The notes beneath the pieces are model-generated. The model was not told the DNA's origin and did no database searches. It saw only the letters and a program-made list of their open reading frames with translations. A stretch of 64,000 nucleotides of DNA from Dryomyza anilis (Eukaryota > Arthropoda > Insecta > Diptera > Dryomyzidae). The stretch covers positions 47,837,983 to 47,901,982 of the forward strand of contig OX638133.1 in assembly GCA_951804985.1 (NCBI GenBank), given 5' to 3'. Positions 22,448 to 32,089 of the stretch are shown here, in pieces (positions within the stretch are counted from its first letter, which is position 1; each line of letters starts with the position of its first letter). The position numbers were made by a program, and so were the translations under genes.

Positions 22448-22729
22448 GTGTATTTCACTATTCTGGAATTTTTATGTTTACTGTTTCTTTAATGTTGTAT
22501 TTGAACATTTTTCGGTTACTATGATTATCAGACTTAAAATATAATCTAAAATCCAAGTAAACAGTGATCAAATATCAAAGAAAATATAAAATTTTAAATA
22601 AAATTTAACATTTGGAATTTAAATGGTATTTCAGAAATAAAATTAATATATTTTTATTGCAAACGGAATAATGGAATTTAATGAAGTTGGGTTTCACAAT
22701 GGTGTAGTATATGTGCAATTCAGTAACCG
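22448..22729. other. AT-rich spacer
   Basis: Nothing recognised between the SINE and the 5' region of the LINE copy. Confidence 0.5.
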
Positions 22730-24960
22730 ACTTCTGTAAGTTACCATAGCCTCTCTTACACAATTCCTAGTCTCACCTTCACGTTGGTGAACTCCGTTAA
22801 CCCGAGAAACCAGCTGAAGATCGGGTTTTAACCCCGGTGGGAGGTCTGGTCGGGGAAAAACGAGACAGGGATATTGGTCCTCCAAAATGGGGGTTGTGCA
22901 GTGGGCTTGTGACCCACCAAAAAGCCGATTCAACGATAACAGACAACATGCCTCAGTATCCCGAAAACACGATGACAACCTACGCAAACGTATAAAGGAA
23001 CATGATTTACGGATATGCATCTGAAATGTCCGAACCCCTTATAGGGAAGCTGCCACTATCTAGCTGGTTGATGTCCTCGAAAGATAATAGGCTGACATCA
23101 CCGTAATCCAGGAAATGCTCTAAACAGGCATCCTGTGACATTTACTACAGCTGCCATTCGGAGAAGCATGAATTTGGTTGTGGATTTGTAGTAATTAGTA
23201 CTAGATTAAAGCATATCAATATTCACAAGGCCACGTGGCTTTCACCTGATCAGAACACGCGCAACAAAATTGATCATATTGTGATTGACGAAAGGCACGC
23301 TTCTAGTGTGATAGACGTACGTTCGATCCGAAATGCCAACATCGACTCGGATCACTTCCTTGTAACAAGCGAGGTTCGTACACATATATGCGCAAAAAAT
23401 CCACAAAAACCGACGCAAAAAAATCTTGACGTCAGTAAGGTGCACATAAAACAGACCGAACAAGCCTATGCCGCTCGACTCTCACACTTGCTTGCCCAAG
23501 GCACTCCCCCGCACGATGATATATGCGCGTAGTGGACACACGTCTCCCGTTCAATGCGTACGGCTGCGGTAGAGATACTTGGACTTCAACGCCCCCTACG
23601 GAACTAGTGTTATGTCGAAGAGTGTCGCGCAGCCACTGCAGAGAAAAAGACGTTGCTGCCCACCCTGCAGTAGGAAGTTATGCAAACCGCAAAGGATCAA
23701 TACAGTGAGAATAGGAGGGAAGGGAAACATATTTTCAGGTGCAAGAAAAGAGAATTTGAAAAACGCAAGTGTGAAGATATTGAGATGCATGGCGACAGGA
23801 ACGAGGCTCGAACATTTCAGAAGGACGATGACGGGAACTTGTAACAGATGTACAGGGTACACTGAGATTATGGAGAGCGCACTTTTATCATCTCCTAGCA
23901 GGCGATGACGACATTACTCTACCGATAGAGAAGACAGCTTGTCAACCCCAGTTGCTGACGACGCCGTTGACATACCGCCACCTCACCATGTTGAGGTCTG
24001 CACAGCCATCAACAGGCTAAAAAACAACAATGCCGCAGAATCGGATGGTCTGCTTGCTGATGAACTCATAACGAGCATGCACCAGCTCATCAGAAGAATA
24101 TGGTCAGAAGAAATCATGCCCAGCGAATGGAATCTGAGTATACTCTGCCCAATCCTTACGAAGGGCATAACGCGATACGCGCCAACTACCGCGAGATAAG
24201 TCTCCACAACATTGTGTATAAGGTTCTGAGCGACTCACGTTTCTCTGTGATAATTGGGAACAACCTCGCCGATACGTGTAATACCGAACGTGGACAATAC
24301 AATTCTCTATCGTGTGACTTCTTCAACCTAATAATGGAGAAGATTGTAAGAGCTACACAACTCCATCACAATTGCACTATCTTCAACAAGAGTTCCATGC
24401 TGTTCGGGTACGCTGGTGATATCGACATCATTGGGCAGAGCGTACGAGCAGTCAGTGCAGCATTCTCCAGTTTAAAGAGGGAATCGCGTCGACGAAGTAC
24501 CTGGTTTTAACAAACAAAGAGACCCGTCGTCTTGGACAATACGTTACTATTGACAACTACAACTCGAAGTTGTGAACGACTTCGTCTACCTAGGTACCAG
24601 CATCAACAAGGAAAACAATGTCAGTCTGGAGATTAGCCGAATAACTCTTGTCAACAGGTGTTACTTGGGGCTCAGTAGGCAATTGAAGAGCAGACCTTCT
24701 CTCGACGGACAAAAATTACGCTCTTAAGTCGCTCATCATGCGTCCTCTATGGCGCTGAGACATGGACGCTTGCCAACACCGATGAGCGAGCGTTCGAATC
24801 AAATGGAACGACGAGCCGACATTGACATAGCCGACATTGACATAGTCAGGCGCATTAAGATCCAGCGCCTAAGCTGGCTTGGACATGTCGAGCGTATAGA
24901 TAAAAGTGCTCCAGCGAAAAAGGTATTCAATTCTGTATTCAATTCTGTTTGAAGATTTTG
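22730..24960 (+). pseudogene. LINE relic (endonuclease/RT family), longest copy, copy 2
   Basis: A GC-richer 5' leader (22730-23020) precedes the apurinic-type endonuclease. Readable parts are SCDIYYSCHS...EFGCGFVV, then after a deletion TWLSPDQNTRNKIDHIVIDERHASSVIDVRS and NIDSDHFLV, with the SDH catalytic end of the domain. The RT follows in shifting frames: AINRLKNNNAAESDG, MHQLIRRIW...MPSEWNLSILCPI, NYREISLHNIVYKVLS, SLSCDFFNLIMEKIVRA, MLFGYAGDIDIIGQ (YADD changed to YAGD), VYLGTSINKENNVSLEI, ETWTLANTDERAFES and ADIDIVRRIKIQRLSWLGHVERI. Small duplications (GACATTGACATAGCC; ATTCAATTCTGT) and several frameshifts make it dead. It resembles RTE-type elements; the clade is uncertain. Confidence 0.88.
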
Positions 24961-24984
24961 CATAGAACCTTTCGGGTCTTCATT

Positions 24985-25115
24985 GTGCAATCGGCTCAGT
25001 GACCCACAGACTGGGCATCCCCGCGCCCGACTACTACAGGAATTGCAAAGAAATTGAGGAAGTAGAATCAATTGAACATCTACTATGTGATTGTCCAAAT
25101 CTCCAAACGCGCCGA
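24985..25115 (+). pseudogene. C-terminal tail of a different LINE
   Basis: The translation MTHRLGIPAPDYYRNCKEIEEVESIEHLLCDCPNL... has the cysteine/histidine pattern YxxCKxxEExxxxxHLLCDCP found at the end of Jockey/I/R1-type elements. It does not match the C-terminus of the LINE immediately upstream, so a second element is joined here. It ends at a perfect palindrome (25115-25150). Confidence 0.7.
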
Positions 25116-25150
25116 CTCCACTACATGGAGTGTTCTCCATGTAGTGGAGT
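25115..25150. repeat. Perfect palindrome, 16-bp arms, 4-nt loop
   Basis: ACTCCACTACATGGAG (25115-25130), loop TGTT, then the exact reverse complement CTCCATGTAGTGGAGT (25135-25150). The arm is LINE coding sequence, so an inverted duplication at a break or template switch is the likely origin. Confidence 0.95.
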
Positions 25151-25629
25151 GGTTCTTTGGAGAACTGGAAGAAATAGTAGAAGTTCCAATTGAAAAAAAA
25201 GATCAGGTTGGTTTCGAAGAAACTAACCAACAGTTGTCAACATACTATAGTTACTACACAGATAAAAAGGGAACACAATGCACCGGAAGCGGTGGTTCTA
25301 TGAGCTAAATCAAAAAATGCAAGACGCATTCATTTAAGGTGTAGGGTAAGATGTGTCGGAGTCTCAGTTATGGACTAGATATCCGTGCAGAATATAAACA
25401 AAATAACGGAGTTCGTGGTGACTCGCTTTCAAGGAGGCCAACATAGCCAAAATTATTCACTTCGAATATACATTGTCGAAGAAGCGCGTTTTGCTGAAGG
25501 TCCTGCGGACGAAGAGCTCTTAATATTAAAGTCGCTCTTAATATTAAAGTCGCTGGACCGACGTTATCATTCTGCAGATGAGAGAGAGACAGAAGATTAT
25601 ATTTGCGGCGCACAATTATTTGATGTTTG
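25151..25629. other. Mixed-composition DNA, no clear gene
   Basis: Less AT-rich than its surroundings. It holds a direct 18-bp duplication GCTCTTAATATTAAAGTC (about 25517-25552). ORFs on both strands (25368-25613 minus, 25385-25693 plus) show no motif I recognise; it may be more decayed LINE sequence. Confidence 0.4.
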
Positions 25630-26105
25630 TTTTCAAATCAATATGCAAATAAAAAACTATAAAACATTTCAAAATTGTTGGTTTAATTCTTAATATTAAT
25701 ATTTCAAATTTGAAAAAATGTCAAACAAAGCATAAATAAAAACTAAAATTAAAATTTTCTAGAACATCAATTTTATATTTAATAATTGTTTGATAATTTT
25801 TTTGTTGGATCCGACAATAATTTGAAAATAATATTTGTGGATCTGTTTTATCATGAAATATTATTAAATTATTGTCGGTATTCAAATAAATATGCAAATA
25901 AAACACAAAACATTTCAAAATTGTTGGTTTTATTCTTTATAATAATATTTCAAATTTGGAAAAATATCAAGCTAAGCATAAATGAAAACTAAAATTAAAA
26001 ATTTCTAAAACATCAATTTTATATTTAATACTTGTTTGATAATTTTTTTATTGAATCCAACAATAATTTCAAAATATTATTTGTGGATCTATTTTAACAT
26101 AATAT
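25630..26105 (+). repeat. Direct tandem duplication, period about 247 bp
   Basis: The block running from ATATGCAAATAAA through CATTTCAAAATTGTTGGTTT, CTAAAATTAAAA, CATCAATTTTATATTTAATA and TTTGTGGATCT occurs twice, starting near 25635 and 25882, with moderate divergence. Two units only, AT-rich, non-coding. Confidence 0.85.
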
Positions 26106-26111
26106 AATAAT

Positions 26112-26285
26112 AATAGTTTGGCACTACAGTCGTATAAGAACTACAGTCGTATAAGAACTTGCGGAGAGGTAGCGCGGTATTGAAAAATGTTTCTATGAAA
26201 AGATGTTCTTAGCCCCAGTCCAGGCTTGAACCGGGGACCTTTCGGCTCGTAGCCCAACGCACTAACCACTGAGCTACTGCGGTTA
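26112..26285 (-). mobile_element. tRNA-derived SINE with internal deletion
   Basis: The minus strand has the head (GCAGTAGCTCAGTGG; box B GGTTCAAGCC at plus 26223-26232) and the tail (CTGTAGTGCCAAACTATTA) but lacks the middle of the body. A 19-bp CTACAGTCGTATAAGAACT unit is duplicated next to the tail. No target duplication was found. Confidence 0.88.
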
Positions 26286-26289
26286 CAAA

Positions 26290-26643
26290 CGTTGATTTTA
26301 ATAATTTATTCACGGATCAAATTTCCACTATGAAAACCCGGGAAATAATGAAAAAAAAGTGGGCGGATCACGCCCATTTTTGGACCACATATTGATAGGC
26401 GAATTCTAACAATAACTTTTAAATTTTATAACTATACCTTGAATACTTTTCGAGTTATTAGTTCCGAAAGAGTTATATAAAAGTGACTTGTATGGGAGGT
26501 GGGCGTGTCCGTTGACCGATTTGACTCATTTTCAAACTCAGTTCCTACTTTTGGCTAAAATATATTGAGACGAAATTTCATCGCATTCTGATCAGTATTT
26601 CTCAAGTTATTCTGTATTCGGACAGCAAGACAGCAAGACAGCA

Positions 26644-26695
<52 letters not shown>

Positions 26696-26830
26696 GGACA
26701 TGGCTAAACGGACTCGGGTAGTGATGCTGATCAAGAATATATATACTTTTCCATACCGGACACGCCTCCTAAGGGGCGTTACAATATCTGCACAAACTTA
26801 ATATACCCTGTACCTCATAGGTATAAAAAG
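26290..26830 (+). repeat. GGGTATA dispersed repeat, 3' two-thirds
   Basis: It contains GTGGGCGGATCACGCCCATT, GGTGGGCGTGTCCGTTGACC, a CGGACAGCAAG to (CAGA)n tract (26634-26699), GGACATGGCTAAACGGAC, AAGAATATATATACTTTTCC, GCCTCCTAAGGGGCGTTACA and an end at ACCTCATAGGTATAAAAAG. It is nearly identical by eye to the inverted copy at 46777-47530, so the two are young relative to other copies. It is non-coding and its class is unknown. Confidence 0.85.
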
Positions 26831-26847
26831 TCGTAAAACATATAGAC

Positions 26848-27767
26848 TAGCAAGTAACTTATTTGACATTTTTTTCGATTTCTAGTTTTCTCACCCCCTG
26901 GGATTGTTTATTAGGTACAAAAATATGATATGCAAAATATTTTTGAATTTGAAGAGCGGAAATACGTGCTGCAATGACATTGAAAATTGTACTAGGAGGT
27001 GAATTTATACTACCCCCAACAAAAAAAAAATCACATTAAAATTTGTCAATAGGACAATTATTGATTTAATAGTATATAAAAAATAAATCTTTTCATATAA
27101 ACTGAATGTCAATGGTATTTTCTAGTATTTAATGGTATTTTCCAATTAAAATAATAATTTATCAAATTGACTATTTTTAATAAAAAAAACATTTATATAG
27201 TATTTTTTTGGGTGTAGGAGTCGAATTGTAAAATATTCCAAAACAATATTTTGAGTAAGCAATCTTTGAGAACTGTTTGCGAAAAAAATATGTTATCTGA
27301 TTTTCGATATTTCGATAATTTTCCGAGTTATCGATTGTTTTACACAACAATAAACATATATAAACCAAGGAAAATATTTAAAGTATGCCATCCTTTAAAA
27401 GGCTTAATTAGTTTTCCATCAATTGGTATACAAATGTTGTGCCAATATTTTATGTTCATATTTTAAAAAAATATTCTTTGATTTATATATGTTTACTGTT
27501 GTATAAAACAATCGATAACATGGAAAATTACCAAAATAGTGAAAATTCGATTTTTTTCGCAAACAGTTCTACGTGATTGCTTACTCTAAATATGGTTTGA
27601 AATATTCAAAATTTCGACTCCTAGTACAAATGCACCTCATAGCACAATTTTCAATGTACTTGTTTCCATTGTTCCAATTCAAAAAAATTTTGCACACCTT
27701 ATTTTTGAGTCCTAATAAACAATCCTAGTGGGTGAGACATGGGTATTACAAAATAAGTGACACCCTA
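26848..27767. mobile_element. Foldback element with 8-bp target duplication (hAT-like)
   Basis: ATATAGAC flanks the element exactly (26840-26847 and 27768-27775). The ends are TAGCAAGTAACTTATTT and, inverted, TAGGGTGTCACTTATTT. The arms pair for about 300 bp: CACCCCCTGGGATTGTTTAT against CACCCACTAGGATTGTTTAT, GAACTGTTTGCGAAAAAAAT exactly, and ATCGATTGTTTTA exactly, with a spacer of about 100 bp near 27375-27475. The left arm is longer because of a nested insertion (27013-27214). The 8-bp duplication and the TAGGGTG-type end suggest hAT. There is no transposase, so it is non-autonomous. Confidence 0.92.
27013..27214. mobile_element. 202-bp MITE nested in the foldback element
   Basis: TA flanks it on both sides (27011-27012 and 27215-27216). 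The ends CCCCCAACAAAAAAAA and, inverted, CACCCAAAAAAATACT are similar. The opposite arm of the host palindrome reads straight through at 27618-27627 with a single TA, giving the uninterrupted site. It is non-coding, and the TA target suggests a Tc1/mariner-type MITE. Confidence 0.9.
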
Positions 27768-27775
27768 ATATAGAC

Positions 27776-28134
27776 AAATTGAAGATATATTTTTATTAAA
27801 GTTATAAATGTTTCAAAACCACAACTAGTTACAAAAGATTTGTAAACCAACCCATTTACTACCTCGACATTGATATAAAAAAGCGTAGAATGATTCTTAA
27901 CGTTGACATGTCTTCTATAATTCACAGAAATGTGCCAATTCTCTAAACATACGAAAATAGGATGGAATTTACACAAGAGGATGCAATTATTTATTTCAGA
28001 AATTCATATTCTAAACCAGTTTTCCGCTTTTATTGTTTATAACTTTGGATTTTGGCGTATGAATTCCAAAATGTAAAATATTATGTAAAGCGAACGTCAA
28101 GCTTTACAAAAATAGATATAAAATAATCAACAGC
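27776..28134. other. AT-rich spacer between two insertions
   Basis: No gene is seen. The minus ORF at 27746-27976 has no recognised motif. Confidence 0.5.
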
Positions 28135-28214
28135 CCTAGCGCTCCAACGTGTTGTAAACACGAATTCAGCAGAACCACGAGTCGTCGGCAATTTCTCGGG
28201 AACGCTGTTGTGAT

Positions 28215-29859
28215 CAGTGTTGCCAGAACTTTTTTTGAAAAAAAGCTAAAAAAAACAAAAAAAAAAGCTAGAAAAGGCTAAAATAAAGTTAAAATGAAGC
28301 TAAAAAAAAGCTAAACATTTTTATTATTAGTTCTATGCATCTTATTTAAAATAATATTAGAAAAAAACAAATTAATATTTCATTATAACAAAAATATCCT
28401 AATATAAATATTGTCACTAAAATTCGAATTTCACTAATTTTTTCACTAATTTTCAAATTTTTATTAAAAATTAATCATGGTAAAGTATATACAGGTTAGA
28501 CCATCTAGACGTTTAATTGACATACAGTGTGCTGAGAATGTCAAGAAGAAAATTTTAAAATACAAGAATTAATTGTCATTTCAAACTTTATTTTAAGGTT
28601 ATAGTTTTTTTGCATTGCAAATTGGAGATTTTATTAAAATTTCACTTTGGATCCTAAACAATCTTGAAAGTTGACATAATGTTGAAATTTATTTAATTTA
28701 AAATTTTGAATATTATTTGTTTTTATGAAGTTTTAAACAAAGCATTGATGTTTTGTTTTAAAATATTCGTAAATAAATGTTGAATCTTTCAAACAGTTTT
28801 CAAAAAAAAGTAAATGGCGACTGAATTTCGAAAGATGACTTAACCCGTATATACTTCAACCATGAAATTAATTTTTCAACTAAAATTTCAATTTTTCAAA
28901 AATATTTCCATGTTAAAACATTTCATTTATTCTCAAAATATACAATAAATTTCCAATGTCAAAATTTGTTGAGAACTAAAAATTTCTTCAAACTTTCAAT
29001 AACATTTTCAAAGTTTCCATAAAATTTCATATTCAAAAAATTTTGAAATATTTCAATAAATTGACAACTAAAAGTCAATACATGTAATCAAAAATGGGAA
29101 AATTTTTTAATCTTTAAAATTTTCAATAACTTTAACAATTTTAAAAATCACGTAAATTCAGATAAAATTTAATGACTAATTGCTTTACCTGGTTCTGCTC
29201 TGCTTTTATACTTTTCAAAACTCAGAACGAAAAGTCACCAAATACATTTTTATGAAAAACTTAAATTTTGAGTTTGTTAATTAATATTATAAAAAGTAAA
29301 TTATGCATTTTTAAAGTTGAAAAATCAATTAATAGATTTACATTTTCATATCTCGTGGTAAAAAAAATTGTGATCATCGATTAAAAATTGACAGATTTAT
29401 AAGGATTTTTTTAAATGAATATTTGGCATTTTGAAAATGTATTTGGTGACTTTTCGTTCTACAACGACGATGTAACATTTTTAGATCATTATTGCGAAAC
29501 TTATTTGGGAAGGAAGGTCACCGCAACAATCTAATTCAAACTTTATGTCAGACTATTTTTCAATATATTTAAAATGCTTCCACGATCATAAAATATAATA
29601 CTGTTGACATCAGGTTGTTCTTAATTTTAGGATACTCGAAGAAAAACTAAATTTTATACAAAATCATGTATTTTAACCAATATTTTAATTTAAGTCGCAC
29701 TTCTATATGAAAATGTCCATCATTTACTAAATTTTATTAAGATTTTGCTAATTTAAATAAGGCTAAAAAAAAACTAATTAAATTAGTTTCAAAATTTAAA
29801 GCTAAACAGAAAAATAAAAGGCTAAATCTAGCTTTAAAAAGGCTAAACTGGCAACACTG
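28215..29859. mobile_element. Non-autonomous hAT-like element with 12-bp perfect TIRs
   Basis: The ends are CAGTGTTGCCAG (28215-28226) and CTGGCAACACTG (29848-29859), perfect inverted repeats. GTTGTGAT (28207-28214 and 29860-29867) is a perfect 8-bp target duplication. A CAGTG-type TIR with an 8-bp duplication is diagnostic of the hAT superfamily. The interior (about 1.6 kb) is A/T-rich, with repeated AGGCTAAA/AAGCTAAA words near both ends. It has no ORF of note, so it needs a transposase from elsewhere. Confidence 0.93.
29224..29460. repeat. Inverted repeat with 27-bp perfect arms inside the hAT-like element
   Basis: AGAACGAAAAGTCACCAAAT... (29224-29250) is exactly the reverse complement of 29434-29460, with 183 bp between. 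It may be a third level of nesting (a small MITE) or part of the hAT-like element. No target duplication was identified. Confidence 0.85.
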
Positions 29860-29909
29860 GTTGTGATGCCGAATTCGTGTTTGCAACACGTTGGAGCGCT
29901 CGGGCTAGG

Positions 29910-31334
29910 TAAAATGGCCGATTTCTCATAATTAAATTGGCTTCCACAACTAAACAAATTGGTTGTGTCAATTGTATTCAATGGTTGTGTGAACTGATAC
30001 GCTGTTTTGCAACAACTGAATCAGTTGAATGTTGACAGAACTAACTAAATCGGTTGGCAAAAATTTTTTTCAAATATTCATTTCTTTTTAAAACAATAAT
30101 ATAAATAATTGTAAATATTACCGCCCGTAATTATAGTCAAAATGAACATGAAAATTAAAAAAGACTTTCTTTATGTTTTCGTTTTAAATTTTAAATCAAC
30201 GAAAAAATAAGAAATTTTAACATCAGATAAGATAAGAAATATGCAACATTTTAAACCTCTACCTTCTATGGTTCACGAAATATGGTGTCTTAAAATGTTA
30301 AAAAATCAGAAAGGTTAGATAACTTAATTGCCTTTATCTTAATAATTAGTTTATGTACAAAATTGAATTATCATTTGAATGATATAAAGATGGCATTTGA
30401 TAAGGCATAGAATTTGTATCCAAAGGTTAAAGGTCATTATCACATGATCTAAATTTTGGAATAATATTTCTCAAAAACCCATATTTTTAAAATTTTCAAA
30501 AAAACATATATTCTAATGCTAATTTTTTACTTAACATTTGTGTTAAATTTCATGGGTATATTCGTGTTGGTTCCTGAGTGTGTATACAAGTTAATGACCT
30601 TTAACCTTTGGATACAAAAATAAAATTATATGTCATATTAAAGGTCATCTATACCTTTCAAATGATGCCTCAAACTCTTGTACGTAAATTCTTTTTTTAA
30701 GATAAATGCAATTAAGTTAACTCACCTTTGTTAGATTTTACTTATTTTTTTACTTTTTCGGAAATCATATAAGCTAGAGATCCAAAATTTATAAAGTGTC
30801 TTAGTTTAATAAGGTGCAGCATTTGTACCAAATTTAAAATATTTCTGAAGGGGTAGGGAAATCCGTTCGTTGCATTAAAGTGTAATATCTCTACTGCTTT
30901 TTTAAATTGTCTACCTAACGACTACTTATTAAAAAAGAGATTGACAATGCAACATTTTCAAGTAAGTTTTGAATTAATAAAATTAAAGTATATAGATTTA
31001 AACTGCAACATATGAGCATTTCTTGCATCGGTGAAAAATGGACATCGCAGACAACTACGCCGTGTGCACCTCGCATCGAATGCCAAACTGCTGTTTTCCT
31101 CCGAATTGAATATCTGCCAAACTCGCTCAGTTTCGAGACGCCAGCTCGTTACTTCGAACATCACAAAGTTTTGAGCGCTTGTTTTGGTTGGCTCGCTGAC
31201 TAATTCGGTTAAAATGCATGCGCAATATCTTATATTTGTAATACTTGTATTCATTTAATAATATACCATATAAATTGCACTACTCTACAAAATACGAAAA
31301 TATCTTTTATGGAAATCCCACACATTTCACATAC
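29910..31334. other. AT-rich DNA with one GC-richer 200-bp block
   Basis: 29930-30070 repeats TTGGTTGT/CAACTGAAT words. 30410-30640 holds an inverted pair, ATCCAAAGGTTAAAGGTCAT (30419) and GACCTTTAACCTTTGGATAC (about 30597). 31012-31210 is clearly less AT-rich, with overlapping ORFs on both strands (a 98-codon one on minus) but no recognised domain. It could be a transposon end or an exon-sized relic. Confidence 0.4.
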
Positions 31335-31690
31335 ATAGATGTCGTTTACACCAGCAACTTAAAAGTTACGCTAATTACTTCCGCTGTGCGCGCGCTGACG
31401 GCTGTTGGAAGTACCAAGCACTGCCAGGTTGATCTCAACTTGGTCTTTCGAATGCATATTTGGACATCCTCTCCTAAGCTGTACACCTTTTTCTAGTTTC
31501 AAACTTCATCTTGGCTGGAATGTTTTCATCTATGTATTCGTGCGTGACCTAGCCAGAAAATAAATTGATTTTGATGCGCTTGACTATGTCAATGTCGTCG
31601 AATAGCTCATACAGCTCATGGTTCATCCTAGTAAGCAACGGTGATAGGACCATAGATTTTGCGAAGGGGTTTCTTTTAAACGCTACCAGT
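31335..31690 (-). pseudogene. LINE relic (endonuclease/RT family), copy 4, C-terminal piece
   Basis: The minus strand reads AFKRNPFAKSM...RMNHELYELFDDIDIVKRIKIN and ENIPAKMKFE, matching the C-terminal YELYADIDIVRRIKIQR...GHVxxxDExxPAxKVF segment seen in copies 2 and 3. A stop interrupts the WLGH position. Only the last part of the RT region remains, followed by decayed 3' sequence. Confidence 0.75.
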
Positions 31691-31717
31691 ATTCTCTCAT
31701 CGATGGATGCCTTTGTT

Positions 31718-31869
31718 CATGCTCTAACCAGAATTGCGGCGGACAACCTATTTCCATCACAGTCGCAATTATGTTTAATCGAGCGTGTTTGAGTACTTTT
31801 TTTTACAACCGCCACGTTTTTCACGCCTCTGATTTTCGGTCATCCGTCGCAATTCTAGTTAGAGCATAA
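31718..31869. repeat. Imperfect inverted repeat, about 26-bp arms
   Basis: ATGCTCTAACCAGAATTGCG (from 31719) and the reverse complement of about 31843-31869 (ATGCTCTAACTAGAATTGCG) match except at two or three positions over 26 bp. It lies at the 5' side of LINE copy 4. Confidence 0.75.
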
Positions 31870-32089
31870 ATGAGGAAATGCATGATGAGTGACGCTATTG
31901 AATTGCGCTATTCTTCCCAAAGTATATTTGCAGATATCTTACATTACTGGTAGTTCAAGCTAACTAAAAAGTAAAACCGAGTATGAGGTCACCATTTCTT
32001 GTTATACGCAATTTTAATATATTAACGACGTTCAAAAATCAGAAACAAATATTTTTTGAAAACAAAAAAAATTAAATAGTAAAGTCCCA

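Larger units (their letters stand above)
28135..29909. mobile_element. Small foldback element split by a later insertion
   Basis: The outer arms CTAGCGCTCCAACGTGTTG...AACACGAATTC (28137-28168) and the reverse complement at about 29870-29907 match over some 35 bp with few mismatches. Without the inner element (28215-29859) and one copy of its duplication, the arms and a short middle make an element of only about 120-130 bp. Its own target duplication is not obvious. It is non-coding. Confidence 0.8.
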
